In this document: positions 25,573-34,187 of the stretch, one piece after another
Layout of the letters: each line of letters opens with the position of its first letter
Position numbering within the stretch: the stretch's first letter is position 1
From: Segetibacter sp.
Lineage (GTDB): Bacteria; Bacteroidota; Bacteroidia; Chitinophagales; Chitinophagaceae
NCBI GenBank assembly: GCA_028288505.1
Contig: JAQBNN010000198.1
Location: forward strand, 1-44,655
DNA length: 44,655 nt
Direction: 5' to 3'
Made by a program: the position numbers and the translations under genes
Notes under the pieces: generated by a model
What the model was told of the DNA's origin: nothing
Seen by the model: the letters and a program-made list of their open reading frames with translations, nothing else
Database searches by the model: none

Positions 25573-26718
25573 TTATCGAAACATCTCCTGAATGGCTGCC
25601 TTTACGAATATTCCTGTAGGCAAACTTCCGCCAATATTCAACTCGTCTTCTATTGAACTTTCGTTATCGAGGAACCTGAATATTCTTTCTGCAGGGTTCT
25701 TTTTAAACAGCTCAGCAAAGATTTTATCGCCACCCATTTTCTTGTTGTGCAAAATATTTAACAATGTGCTATCGTAAAGATGAAAGCGTTTATTGCTAAA
25801 AGGCTCCTTTGTTTTTAAGTACCCGAACTGTAGCAAATCACTTACCAGCATTTGCGACTGCTTTTGTATAAACCGGAAAGTGTAGCCGCTACTTGCCTTT
25901 GTTTGCCCGCCGGCAGTACCAATATTTATCACTCTTCCAATGTTAGGCACAAAGCGCATATTGGTCATGGGTATTACGCCAAATTCCTCCTCCCTAACGG
26001 TAAACTCACTCACCCCTAAATACGTATTGATGTAATTTTTTAGAGCAGTATCATACTCTTCCGCAGGCAAAGTATCCTTAGTAAACAATGTATATTCTAC
26101 AAGAGCAGTTGTAGATGTAAGCGGCAGCACATAAGCGAAGGTTGTACCATGCTGCTGGCTTACCCTAAAGTCCATTAGTGTAGCGGTAGCTGTATTAAAA
26201 ACAGGTGACGCGGTTTTAATAAACCACCCTTTAAAATGTTGAAGCAAATAATATTTTCCCTCAGGTACTGTTGGCTTATTAAAAACGATGCTGTTAAAAA
26301 CATAGTCGGCACTATATTTTTCTCCATCTATAATGGCAATAGCTTTGTTGCCTTCGTTACCTACTGCTTCTACATTACCATGCTTTAGTGTTATGTTTTG
26401 ATGATTAGCTGCTTGCTCTAATACGAAGTTATAAAAATCGATTCCCCGTATCATTTTGTATTTATATGGAGACAACTCAAGCAACTCTGAATGATAGCCA
26501 GAAAAAAAATGAACCTGTTGCCATTTATGGTGGACAACAGGTTCAAACAATCCTGGTTCTTTTTCCCAAAAGCACCAGGTACGGTCATTTTTATCTTTCG
26601 AAACTTTATCAGTAACCAATATTCTTTTCGATGCAAACGCAGGTTCCTGCATCATATGCATTAGTAAACTTAAGCCTGCTGCACCTGCGCCTGTTATTAT
26701 GTAATCGTAATTATTCAC
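25573..26718 (-). CDS. crtY: Lycopene cyclase (CrtY family)
   Basis: A 381-residue FAD-dependent carotenoid enzyme. The Rossmann dinucleotide site is IITGAGAAGLSLL at residues 7-19, followed by DRTWCFWE near 46-53, the MDFRV motif near 187, FAYVLPLTSTTALVEYT near 200-216, and EEEFGVIPMT and GTAGGQTKASSGYTF further on, all hallmarks of plant/bacterial-type lycopene beta-cyclases. It closes the ends of lycopene to make beta-carotene, the step before zeaxanthin-type pigments. Other crt genes are not in the window. A TTTG plus TAGGTTTG promoter precedes it, and the hexose kinase gene follows at 9 bases. Confidence 0.93.
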   Translation of the reverse strand: MNNYDYIITGAGAAGLSLLMHMMQEPAFASKRILVTDKVSKDKNDRTWCFWEKEPGLFEPVVHHKWQQVHFFSGYHSELLELSPYKYKMIRGIDFYNFVLEQAANHQNITLKHGNVEAVGNEGNKAIAIIDGEKYSADYVFNSIVFNKPTVPEGKYYLLQHFKGWFIKTASPVFNTATATLMDFRVSQQHGTTFAYVLPLTSTTALVEYTLFTKDTLPAEEYDTALKNYINTYLGVSEFTVREEEFGVIPMTNMRFVPNIGRVINIGTAGGQTKASSGYTFRFIQKQSQMLVSDLLQFGYLKTKEPFSNKRFHLYDSTLLNILHNKKMGGDKIFAELFKKNPAERIFRFLDNESSIEDELNIGGSLPTGIFVKAAIQEMFR

Positions 26719-26739
26719 GTCATGAAATTACACAAATAC

Positions 26740-26767
26740 CAAACCTAAAATTTTAAGCAGTTTCAAA
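26740..26767 (-). promoter_or_regulatory. Promoter of the crtY-pfkB operon
   Basis: On the minus strand, TTTG (26764-26767), 16 bases, then TAGGTTTG (26740-26747), both halves of the Bacteroidota promoter, with the ATG 22 bases beyond. Confidence 0.55.
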
Positions 26768-26780
26768 TGCCCGTTCTTTT

Positions 26781-26843
26781 GTTACCGGCAGTTGTTTTTC
26801 ATAGCATCATCGTTGTGTCACTCACTTGTACTGTTTGTTCTTT
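26781..26843 (+). repeat. Dispersed intergenic repeat, copy 12 (class I, tail A, full head)
   Basis: Tail A (GTTACCGGCAGTTG, TTTTTCATAGCAT), perfect class I core at 26808-26831, then the head TGTTTGTTCTTT. It forms a close inverted pair with copy 13. Confidence 0.88.
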
Positions 26844-26932
26844 GTGCATCTCTTGTTTCAAATGAAAGCAGATTGGCTCAATTCAAAGATTGACGATTGT
26901 TTAGAAAGTTAGCGTGTCCGAATCTTTTCAGT

Positions 26933-26998
26933 AAAGAACATACCTTACAAGAGTGCGACGCAACGATGCTTAATAGTAGCACTTAGCCTGGCCCAAAC
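26933..26998 (-). repeat. Dispersed intergenic repeat, copy 13 (class II, tail B, full head)
   Basis: Head AAAGAACATACC, class II core at 26946-26968, then tail B CTTAATAGTAGCACTTAGCC and GGCCCAAAC. Its head faces that of copy 12. Confidence 0.88.
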
Positions 26999-27007
26999 TT
27001 CTCTAAT

Positions 27008-29230
27008 CTAAAACCCTGCTTTAAGCCCTACAATAAAATTTCTTCCTGGTGCAGAAATACCACTTGCAAAGGTGCGGTACTGCTGATCTGCTATATTCTC
27101 AACTGCCAACTGTAAAACCAATTTATCATGCAGGTTGTAATTAAACCTTGCATTTAAAGTATACCATGAAGGCATGCCTTCAGCAGTGGCGTATTGTGGA
27201 TTGTCTTCACCTGAAGGATTGTAATCTTCTATTCTTTTCCAGCCATTGAATAAAGTGTAGGCTTCAGCATACAGTCTGTTCTTCTCATACTTCAATCCCA
27301 CTCTTCCAAACACCGGAGGGATGTGGTCTAAAGGAAATTCTGCTCCCGTTTCGTTTATATATTGGCCTTCAGTATAAGTTACCGTTCCGTTTAATTCTAA
27401 TGCAGGAAGCATATTAATACCTCCATAAATACTATAGCCGAAGAGATTTGCCTTTGCTTTGTTCTGGCTTGCAAAAACGGCACTGTTTACACCTTGGTAA
27501 ATAATACTATCACGGCCGTTAAAAGTAAAGCGGTCGGTTACAATAGCGTTGGAAAACCATGTATAGAAAATAGAACCACCAATGCGTGCTCCAAAATCAT
27601 TTCCATGTACCGGGAAGTATTTTACAAGGTTCAACTCTGCATTGTAAGTGTACTCCGGTTTTAACCCAGCATTTGGAACCACTACCGCACCTGATCTTGT
27701 ATCAAATACTTTTGTAAGGTCATCGATGTTTGGGGCGCGAAAACCGGTGCTAAAAACCGTTGCTATTTTAAACTGGTCGTCAGGAGAAAATACTAAGCCC
27801 ACATTACCACTTACCGCCAGGTTATTTTGCTTTGCATCAGTAAAAGGCAGGTGTAATAAGGAAGTATCGTTGAAAGTACTTTTTAAGCCCGTGAAGTTTA
27901 ACCTAAGACCGTCATTCAGCGTCAGCTTATCTGTTATCTTCCATGTGTGTTGTCCATACACGGCCGCGTAGTGCATTTGGTTGTCACCGTCTGGGTAGCG
28001 TGTTGTTATCTTCGAAATTGATCCATTGTTTACATTGTAGCCTCTTGCTGTTGAATTAATAAAGTTCAATTGAACATCTGCACCTGTTACAAATTCATGG
28101 TCATTCATTCTTCGCCTGGCATCAATTGTTAGCCCGCCTACATTTGCTTTTTCAATTCTTTCGTTTCGTATGGCTTGTTTAAAGCGGCGGTCGAAGCGGC
28201 TTTCTTCAATGTTCTGGAAGCTTGCAATAATTCTTGCTTCCTGGAAGAAGGCTTTCATATTTACCTTCTCTAACTTGTATGAGCCAACATATCTTTTTTG
28301 CGGGCCGTAATACCAATCACCATAGCGGGGTAAGCCGTTTGCCAACTCTGTTAATCTATCAAAACGCGGAAGATTAGAGGAACCTGATAATTGGATATTT
28401 ACTGAGTGAGTTGTATTGTTTCCGCCCTTGAAAAGAAACTTTTGCAATACATCCCACTGGGTATAACCAGAGCCAACCATTTTATTTTGATCCGGATTTT
28501 GAATAGCTGAATCTGCACCATTAATACGTTGAACGTAGTAAGGGAATAAGCCAAAGGAGGCATACTTATCATCCCGGTGCTTGCCAGTAACGAGGTCGCC
28601 AAAATCAGTATAAGTAACTGATGTAAATGAACCCCAGTTTTTACCGCCGTACATAAAGTCGGCATGGCCCATCTTTTCATCAATGGCACTTGAATAGCGT
28701 ACTGCAGCATTAGTGGCTGTAGTATCTCTACCAGTTGCAAACACAGGGTTTTTAGTAAACATGTTTACTACACCACCTAAGGCATCACTTCCATAAAGAG
28801 TTGATGAGGGGCCGTACAATATTTCCATTCTTTGCAAAATGTTAGGGTCTACTGTTATTATGTTTTGAAGGTGGCCTGCACGATAAATAGCATTGTTCAT
28901 GCGTATGCCATCAACCATTAATAAAACCCGGCTTGCCTCAAAGCCCCGTATGATTGGGCTTCCACCGCCTTGCTGGCTCTTTTGAACAAAAGCAAGACCT
29001 GAACTTTCTAACAAGTTGGCTGTATTGGAAAGGTTGAGTTTTTTAAAATCTCTTTGGTTTATTGTGCGAATGCTAACGGTAACCTTACTGTTCCGCTCGT
29101 TGAATTTGGAAGCACTTACAACTACTTCCTGTAGTTCGCCTTTTGGCAGTAGTGTATCATTTTCCTGCGCCTGTGAGATAGTGTATAGCAGCAGCAAGCA
29201 TACAGCGAGCACGCTAAATTTATAATTCAT
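27008..29230 (-). CDS. TonB-dependent receptor, haemoglobin/haem family
   Basis: A 740-residue outer membrane receptor. Residues 1-22 are a signal peptide. The TonB box is LQEVVVSAS at 33-41. The plug holds GGGSPIIRGFEASRVLLMVD and IRMNNAIYRAGHLQN, signatures of the TonB haemoglobin/transferrin/lactoferrin receptor family. The barrel contains FRAPNIDDL and a later PNAGLKPEYTYN, matching the FRAP/NPxL region that binds haem in HmuR-type receptors. It ends in GLKAGF with a terminal Phe as expected for barrel assembly. Haem or haem-protein uptake is likely but not certain. A periplasmic haem-binding-domain gene lies 1.3 kb upstream in the same direction. Confidence 0.88.
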   Translation of the reverse strand: MNYKFSVLAVCLLLLYTISQAQENDTLLPKGELQEVVVSASKFNERNSKVTVSIRTINQRDFKKLNLSNTANLLESSGLAFVQKSQQGGGSPIIRGFEASRVLLMVDGIRMNNAIYRAGHLQNIITVDPNILQRMEILYGPSSTLYGSDALGGVVNMFTKNPVFATGRDTTATNAAVRYSSAIDEKMGHADFMYGGKNWGSFTSVTYTDFGDLVTGKHRDDKYASFGLFPYYVQRINGADSAIQNPDQNKMVGSGYTQWDVLQKFLFKGGNNTTHSVNIQLSGSSNLPRFDRLTELANGLPRYGDWYYGPQKRYVGSYKLEKVNMKAFFQEARIIASFQNIEESRFDRRFKQAIRNERIEKANVGGLTIDARRRMNDHEFVTGADVQLNFINSTARGYNVNNGSISKITTRYPDGDNQMHYAAVYGQHTWKITDKLTLNDGLRLNFTGLKSTFNDTSLLHLPFTDAKQNNLAVSGNVGLVFSPDDQFKIATVFSTGFRAPNIDDLTKVFDTRSGAVVVPNAGLKPEYTYNAELNLVKYFPVHGNDFGARIGGSIFYTWFSNAIVTDRFTFNGRDSIIYQGVNSAVFASQNKAKANLFGYSIYGGINMLPALELNGTVTYTEGQYINETGAEFPLDHIPPVFGRVGLKYEKNRLYAEAYTLFNGWKRIEDYNPSGEDNPQYATAEGMPSWYTLNARFNYNLHDKLVLQLAVENIADQQYRTFASGISAPGRNFIVGLKAGF

Positions 29231-29516
29231 ACAGTTAATTGTATAGGGATCTTTGGTATAAAATTATTTGATAGCTACGTTTTCTTAAGCGAGTTAACAT
29301 ACACCCACCTACAATACAAATTGCACATGCTTTTAATTCACAGAAGGGTCGTAACATTGTGTTAGCTTTATTATATACACCGATTGAAGGGGTATGCAGG
29401 GTTGCCCGTGCATAGTGCGTATAGTGATGCAACAAAGGACACTTCTACTTTAGAGTAGCCAAAGGCTAACCATATTAAGGCAACTATCATTAAACCTGCG
29501 GAATGATGTATCGTAA

Positions 29517-29574
29517 GTACAAGAGTGCGACGCAACGATGTTTAATATTGATTCTACTGTTGGGACCAAAAAAA
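29517..29574 (-). repeat. Dispersed intergenic repeat, copy 14 (class II, tail B)
   Basis: Perfect class II core at 29517-29540, followed by TTTAATATTG and TTGGGACCAAAAAAACTGC of tail B. The 29231-29603 gap around it holds no gene. Confidence 0.88.
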
Positions 29575-29603
29575 CTGCTTAAGCGATAAGAAAAAAAAGG
29601 AAA

Positions 29604-30104
29604 TCAGACTTGTGGAGGTGGAGATATTACCTGCATAAAATAGTTTACTTCATCAATAAGATATTGATCGAAATGGAGAATATAAAATGGAGATGAAAAA
29701 AGGCGAGAACTGTTGATTAAAACAGCATAAGAATTTATAAAAAATTGAGCGTAAGATGAGGCTGCTCTATTTAGCGGATCGTTTTTAAAAGCCTGAACCA
29801 TTGTACTGTGAAGAGCCTGCTCCTGCACATCATACAAACCTTGTACGGTGAATGCTTCCCCTTTTTTTGAAATTCTTTTTACATCGAACAGGTGGCTGTT
29901 TATTAAAAGCTCTTTCCCTTTTTTATACCATACTAACTGGCTTGCAGGAATCGTAATGGTAGTAAGAGATGCTTTCTCGAGCGCCTCCTGCATTTCGTGC
30001 TGAACTATTGCGCGTTTAACAAAAAAGTAAGTAGCATATACGGCAGGCAATGATAAGATTGCGAGGAAAAAAAGAGGTAAAATTTTTTTGTGCAGCTGCT
30101 TCAT
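29604..30104 (-). CDS. Membrane-anchored or exported small protein, unknown function
   Basis: A 166-residue protein with one N-terminal hydrophobic segment (about 8-28, ILPLFFLAILSLPAVYATYF) and a mixed alpha/beta body: TITIPASQLVWYKKGKELLI, then a strand-turn-strand region and a helical C-terminus. I recall similar small proteins near metal or TonB genes in this phylum but cannot name a family. The ATG at 30102-30104 overlaps the stop of the upstream haem-binding gene by four bases, which decides the start over an earlier codon at 30173. Translational coupling suggests the two act together at the inner membrane or in the periplasm. Confidence 0.65.
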   Translation of the reverse strand: MKQLHKKILPLFFLAILSLPAVYATYFFVKRAIVQHEMQEALEKASLTTITIPASQLVWYKKGKELLINSHLFDVKRISKKGEAFTVQGLYDVQEQALHSTMVQAFKNDPLNRAASSYAQFFINSYAVLINSSRLFSSPFYILHFDQYLIDEVNYFMQVISPPPQV

Positions 30105-30589
30105 TGCTTTTTTTTCACCAGGCTGTCGATTGGGTACTGTGCTTTCATTGTATCTCTTAATGCGCTTGACCAACTTATAAGTTTGTCCTTCTCGCCTTTT
30201 GATAACTTAGCATTAGTATGCATTATTGTGTAGGAGCTTAAAGGCATTTCGCCTTTCTCTACCTGCTCTGCAACCTCTTCTAATTTGTGGTATTGCTTAC
30301 GCAGGCTATATGTGGCAAACTCACTAAAATTTAAGTGCTGCTTCCCTTCGTTAATGTGATCGTTTAGCCACCAGGCTACAGGTTGTAATTGCGAATACCA
30401 GGGATACTTAGTGTTGTTGCTGTGGCAATCGTTACAAGATTTATTTAATATGGTTTGTACATCTACAGGAATTTTGAAGTGAGTACTTATATCATTGGTG
30501 GAGGGGCCTTGTGCAATATTCTTTTCAGGCCTTAAGAATTGCATAATGATAAGAACAACCAATAACACTAACAGTATCTTTTTAAACAT
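30101..30589 (-). CDS. Membrane-anchored haem-binding domain protein (c-type)
   Basis: A 162-residue protein with an N-terminal anchor (4-19, KILLVLLVVLIIMQFL) and one c-type haem site, CNDCH at 52-56. It continues SNNTKYPWYSQLQPVAWWLN and HINEGKQHLNFSEF, the signature of the haem-binding domain family PF14376. The protein should sit in the periplasm with haem covalently attached. It lies 9 bases after gpmI and overlaps the next gene by four bases, so the three are one transcript, though a glycolytic enzyme is an odd partner. A haem-type TonB receptor lies further downstream. Its electron partner or sensory role is not known. Confidence 0.85.
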   Translation of the reverse strand: MFKKILLVLLVVLIIMQFLRPEKNIAQGPSTNDISTHFKIPVDVQTILNKSCNDCHSNNTKYPWYSQLQPVAWWLNDHINEGKQHLNFSEFATYSLRKQYHKLEEVAEQVEKGEMPLSSYTIMHTNAKLSKGEKDKLISWSSALRDTMKAQYPIDSLVKKKQ

Positions 30590-30598
30590 TACAATGGT

Positions 30599-32128
30599 TT
30601 ACTGGTTAATTAAAACTTCTCCCGTCATATCTGCTGGAATAGGAATGTTCATTACTGAAAGTATTGTTGGCGCAAGGTCACCAAGTTTACCTGACTTAAT
30701 AGTTCCCTTCCAGTATTTATCGATTACAAAGAAAGGTACCAGGTTTAGGGTGTGGGCTGTGTTTGGAGAGCCGTCTTCATTAATCATAAAATCGGCGTTT
30801 CCATGGTCAGCAGTTAAGAAAACGGTGTAATCATTTTTTAAAGCGGCTGTTACTACTCTTGCTACACATTTATCAACTGTTTCAACTGCCGCAATAGCTG
30901 CATCAAAAAAACCTGTATGCCCTACCATGTCTGCATTAGCAAAATTCAGACAAACGAAATCGGGTGCTTTAGCTTCTATTTCGGGAATTATAGCATCAGT
31001 AATCTCAACTGCACTCATTTCAGGCTTAAGATCGTAGGTAGCCACTTTAGGTGAAGGTATCAAAATACGACTTTCACCTTCAAAAGGCACTTCTCGGCCC
31101 CCACTAAAGAAAAAGGTAACATGAGGATATTTTTCGGTCTCTGCAATCCTAATTTGCTTTTTACCATTAGCAGCTAATACTTCACCAATTGTATTGTTTA
31201 AATTATCAGTAGCAAAAACAATGTTCACGCCCCTGAAACTCTTGTCATATTCTGTCAGGGTTGTATAGTCAACCATTAGCTTAGTCATGTCATAGGCAGG
31301 CATATCTTCCTGGGTTAGCACTTCCGATATTTCCCTGCACCTATCGGTGCGGTAGTTAAAGCAAAGTAAGACATCGCCATCTTTTATTGTAGCTAAAGGC
31401 CTTTGAGCTTCGTCTACAATTATAATAGGTTTAATAAACTCATCAGTATCTCCTTTCTCATAAGTTTTAGTAATGGCAGTAACAGGATCCGAAGAAAACT
31501 CCCCTTTACCTTTTACTAGTCCGTCGTAGGCGAACTTAACACGCTCCCATCTTTTGTCCCTGTCCATAGCATAATACCGACCGGTTATAGTAGCAATTTT
31601 ACCAACGTTATTATCCAGATGACTTTGTAAGTTCCTAATATAACTTAAACCGCTTCTGGGGTCAGTATCACGCCCATCAGTAAAAGCATGCACGTACACT
31701 TCGCTTAAGCCTTCAGCAGCACAAAGCGAAATAATAGCTTTTAAATGCTCAATATGCGAGTGCACACCTCCGTCACTTAAAAGCCCCATAATATGTAACG
31801 GCTTTTGCTTTTGTTTAGCAGCTCTAACCGTTTCAACCAACACTTGATTTTTGAAAAACTCACCTGTACGAATGGAAACGTTTATGCGTTGAAGTTCTTG
31901 GTATACTATTCGGCCCGCACCAATGTTCATGTGGCCCACTTCGCTATTGCCCATCTGGCCTTCCGGCAAACCAACCGCTTCACCAAAAGTAGTTAAGGTA
32001 GTATTGGGGTAAGTATTATACAATGAAGAAACAAAAGGGGCACTAGCATGTTGTATAGCATCGGCAGACTCTACTTTTCCAAGTCCCCAGCCATCCATTA
32101 TCACAAGTATTACTTTTTTATTGTCCAT
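30599..32128 (-). CDS. gpmI: 2,3-bisphosphoglycerate-independent phosphoglycerate mutase
   Basis: A 509-residue glycolytic enzyme that converts 3- to 2-phosphoglycerate. The N-terminal metal site begins VILVIMDGWGLG (Asp12). The phosphoserine nucleophile is Ser62 in GQMGNSEVGHMNIGAGR. Metal ligands of the phosphatase domain appear in LTADHGNADFM and the HTL region near the C-terminus. The length is standard for the manganese-dependent type. A TAGTTTTG -7 element lies five bases before the ATG, so the transcript may be leaderless or nearly so. Two membrane-protein genes follow at 9-base and overlapping distances. Confidence 0.96.
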   Translation of the reverse strand: MDNKKVILVIMDGWGLGKVESADAIQHASAPFVSSLYNTYPNTTLTTFGEAVGLPEGQMGNSEVGHMNIGAGRIVYQELQRINVSIRTGEFFKNQVLVETVRAAKQKQKPLHIMGLLSDGGVHSHIEHLKAIISLCAAEGLSEVYVHAFTDGRDTDPRSGLSYIRNLQSHLDNNVGKIATITGRYYAMDRDKRWERVKFAYDGLVKGKGEFSSDPVTAITKTYEKGDTDEFIKPIIIVDEAQRPLATIKDGDVLLCFNYRTDRCREISEVLTQEDMPAYDMTKLMVDYTTLTEYDKSFRGVNIVFATDNLNNTIGEVLAANGKKQIRIAETEKYPHVTFFFSGGREVPFEGESRILIPSPKVATYDLKPEMSAVEITDAIIPEIEAKAPDFVCLNFANADMVGHTGFFDAAIAAVETVDKCVARVVTAALKNDYTVFLTADHGNADFMINEDGSPNTAHTLNLVPFFVIDKYWKGTIKSGKLGDLAPTILSVMNIPIPADMTGEVLINQ

Positions 32129-32133
32129 ACGAT

Positions 32134-32141
32134 CAAAACTA
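32134..32141 (-). promoter_or_regulatory. -7 promoter element of gpmI
   Basis: TAGTTTTG on the minus strand, an exact TAnnTTTG match with only five bases to the start codon. The -33 side is weak. Confidence 0.4.
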
Positions 32142-32254
32142 AATCTTTTTTACGCTTGGTTTATAAAGTGTAAATATTCAGCATAAATTTCTGCGTTTCA
32201 CTTTGGCATATTTTTCGCCTATGGTTACTGCAAGTTTGAAAAACTATAAAAAAA

Positions 32255-32632
32255 ATGAAAAAGTTATTATTGGTTCTGGCAATCTTTTTTACAGGTTTAA
32301 CCCTTAAAGCTCAGGAAGCCGGTACTATTGTAAACGCCCTCAAATCAGGTAATGCTGACCAGGTGTCAAATTACTTTGATAAAATCCTCGATATTAAACT
32401 TCCGGTAAAAGACGAAATAAAAAGCATTGGCAAAAACCAGGCAGGTATCGCTCTTAAAACTTTCTTTAATGATAATAATATTAAAGGTTTCGAGCTTTCT
32501 TCACAGAGAGAAATGAGTGGCACAATGTACATAGCAGGAAAGCTTACCAACGACGGCGCAGGTTACCAGTTAAGTATGATGCTGCGTTACAAAGAAGGTA
32601 AACCTCAAATTGTTACCATCCGTATTAGTTAA
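32255..32632 (+). CDS. Exported DUF4783 protein
   Basis: A 125-residue protein with a signal peptide (1-20, ending LKAQ) and one DUF4783 domain, a cystatin/NTF2-like fold common in Bacteroidota. Residues 24-60 (TIVNALKSGNADQVSNYFDK) form the typical helices, followed by strands ending in YQLSMMLRYKEGKPQIVTIR. Members sit in the periplasm or outer membrane and their function is not known. It is divergent from gpmI and is followed by a terminator, so it is a single-gene unit. Confidence 0.88.
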   Translation: MKKLLLVLAIFFTGLTLKAQEAGTIVNALKSGNADQVSNYFDKILDIKLPVKDEIKSIGKNQAGIALKTFFNDNNIKGFELSSQREMSGTMYIAGKLTNDGAGYQLSMMLRYKEGKPQIVTIRIS

Positions 32633-32649
32633 AAGAAATAGTTCTAAAC

Positions 32650-32678
32650 AAAAGCCCTGCTTACAGTGGGGCTTTTTT
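32650..32678 (+). terminator. Intrinsic terminator after the DUF4783 gene
   Basis: Hairpin AAAGCCCTGC, loop TTACA, GTGGGGCTTT, followed by a T run. All stem positions pair, two as wobbles. Confidence 0.85.
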
Positions 32679-32690
32679 ATTTTTCTTTGT

Positions 32691-32746
32691 TTTTGGACCA
32701 TCTTCATTACTACTATTAAGCGGTTGGTTGCGTCGCACTCTTGTAC
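32691..32746 (+). repeat. Dispersed intergenic repeat, copy 15 (class II, tail B)
   Basis: Tail B (TTTTGGACCATC and TACTACTATTAAGCG) then GTTGCGTCGCACTCTTGTAC at 32727-32746. The CATC part of the core is changed. It follows the terminator of the DUF4783 gene. Confidence 0.82.
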
Positions 32747-32894
32747 TTTGTGCTCAATATTCACCTTTGCAGGCGATGTTTCAGTGAGCCTGCAACTTAA
32801 AACATTATTAAAACTATAAACTGTTTTTATCTTGTTTTAATACCTACTCCCAGCCAAAACATTCTCATTAAATAAGGCGACTGCACTTCTTTGT

Positions 32895-32928
32895 TTTGAT
32901 AACTGTAAATGCTTAAATCTTAGCTTTG
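32895..32928 (+). promoter_or_regulatory. Promoter of nadC
   Basis: TTTG at 32895-32898, 22 bases, then TAGCTTTG at 32921-32928. The nadC ATG begins five bases later, suggesting a leaderless or very short leader transcript. Confidence 0.55.
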
Positions 32929-32932
32929 CTGC

Positions 32933-33793
32933 ATGAAGTCGTATACCCAACTACTACAAGAGTTAATATCAAACGCATTACACGAAGACATAGGCGACGG
33001 AGATCATTCAACACAAAGTTGTATTGATGCTGAACAACAGGGAAAAGCGATATTAAAAATAAAGCAGGAAGGCGTTTTAGCAGGTGTTGAAGTGGCGGAA
33101 AGGATCTTCAAATTTGTAGAACCATCAGTCAAATTTAATAAACTTAAGAACGATGGAGAAGCAATAACAAATGGTGAAGTAGCCTTCACAATTGAAGCTA
33201 GTATTCATACTATTTTGAAGTGTGAAAGACTTGTATTGAACTGCATGCAACGAATGAGCGGCATTGCAACACTTACTCATCAGTACACACAAAAGATAAA
33301 GGATTACCACACCAAAGTATTAGATACCCGCAAGACAACTCCGAACTTCAGGCTGCTTGAGAAGGAAGCGGTAAGTATTGGAGGAGGCGTAAATCATCGC
33401 TTTGCATTGTACGATATGATCATGCTAAAGGATAACCATATCGATTATGCAGGAGGTTTAGAAAAAGCAATTAACAAAGCGCACCAGTATGTACAAACCA
33501 TTAAGCAAGGGCTTAAAATAGAAGTTGAAACAAGATCAATTGAGGACGTTAGAAAAGTGGTTGAAATAGGCGAAGGAAAAGTTTTCAGAATCATGCTTGA
33601 CAACTTTTCCCCGGCAGAAATTATTGAAGCCCTACCTATCATTAATAAAAAATTTGAAACCGAAGCAAGCGGAGGAATCAATATGAGCAATATCGAAGCT
33701 TACGCAAAAACAGGCGTTGATTATATCAGCCTCGGAGCCGTAACTCACCAGGCGCAAAGCCTTGATTTGAGTTTGAAGGCAGAACTTGTGTGA
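32933..33793 (+). CDS. nadC: Nicotinate-nucleotide pyrophosphorylase (carboxylating)
   Basis: A 286-residue enzyme of NAD synthesis that turns quinolinate and phosphoribosyl pyrophosphate into nicotinate mononucleotide, releasing carbon dioxide. Family motifs seen are EDIGDGDHST near 18-28, LNCMQRMSGIATLT near 101-114, LDTRKTTPNFRLLEKEAV near 130-147 with the quinolinate-binding Arg and Lys, and MLKDNHI near 163. The C-terminal barrel end (ASGGINMSNIEAYAKTGVDY) is typical. The length is standard. A SUI1-type gene follows after 46 bases in the same direction and is probably co-transcribed. Confidence 0.96.
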   Translation: MKSYTQLLQELISNALHEDIGDGDHSTQSCIDAEQQGKAILKIKQEGVLAGVEVAERIFKFVEPSVKFNKLKNDGEAITNGEVAFTIEASIHTILKCERLVLNCMQRMSGIATLTHQYTQKIKDYHTKVLDTRKTTPNFRLLEKEAVSIGGGVNHRFALYDMIMLKDNHIDYAGGLEKAINKAHQYVQTIKQGLKIEVETRSIEDVRKVVEIGEGKVFRIMLDNFSPAEIIEALPIINKKFETEASGGINMSNIEAYAKTGVDYISLGAVTHQAQSLDLSLKAELV

Positions 33794-33839
33794 ATGCAAA
33801 AGAAGAACCGATCATTTGGAACCTGACACGTAAACCATC

Positions 33840-34181
33840 ATGAACAAAAAGAATAAACCAGACACAAGGGGATTTGTTTTTAGCACCGACCCAAACTTTA
33901 GGTTTGAAGAAGACAACCCGATACAACAGACCCTGGAACCGGCTAAACAAAAATTAAAAGTACGGCACGATAAAAAAAACAGAGGCGGCAAAGAGGTTAC
34001 TTTAATTGAAGGCTTTATCGGTACCGACGACGACCTGCAGGAACTAGGGAAAAAGCTTAAGAATTTTTGCGGAACAGGTGGTAGCGCAAAAGACGGCGAA
34101 GCAATTGTACAAGGCGACCAAAGAGACAAAGTATTGCAATGGCTTTTGAAAAACGGCTATAAGAATACCAAGAAAATGTAA
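33840..34181 (+). CDS. SUI1/YciH-type translation factor (eIF1-like)
   Basis: A 113-residue protein with a SUI1 domain over its C-terminal two thirds. KVRHDKKNRGGKEVTLIEGF at about 40-59 and KNFCGTGGSAKDGEAIVQGD at about 77-96 are the two signature stretches, the first contacting the small ribosomal subunit. The N-terminal 35 residues are an unstructured charged extension. E. coli YciH and archaeal aIF1 influence start-site fidelity, and the bacterial role is not settled. It lies 46 bases after nadC. Confidence 0.92.
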   Translation: MNKKNKPDTRGFVFSTDPNFRFEEDNPIQQTLEPAKQKLKVRHDKKNRGGKEVTLIEGFIGTDDDLQELGKKLKNFCGTGGSAKDGEAIVQGDQRDKVLQWLLKNGYKNTKKM

Positions 34182-34187
34182 GCCTAA

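Noticed and set aside
26781-26998. Insertion sequence remnant between crtY and the TonB receptor
   Set aside because: The unit between copies 12 and 13 has no coding potential on either strand and no match to transposase motifs.
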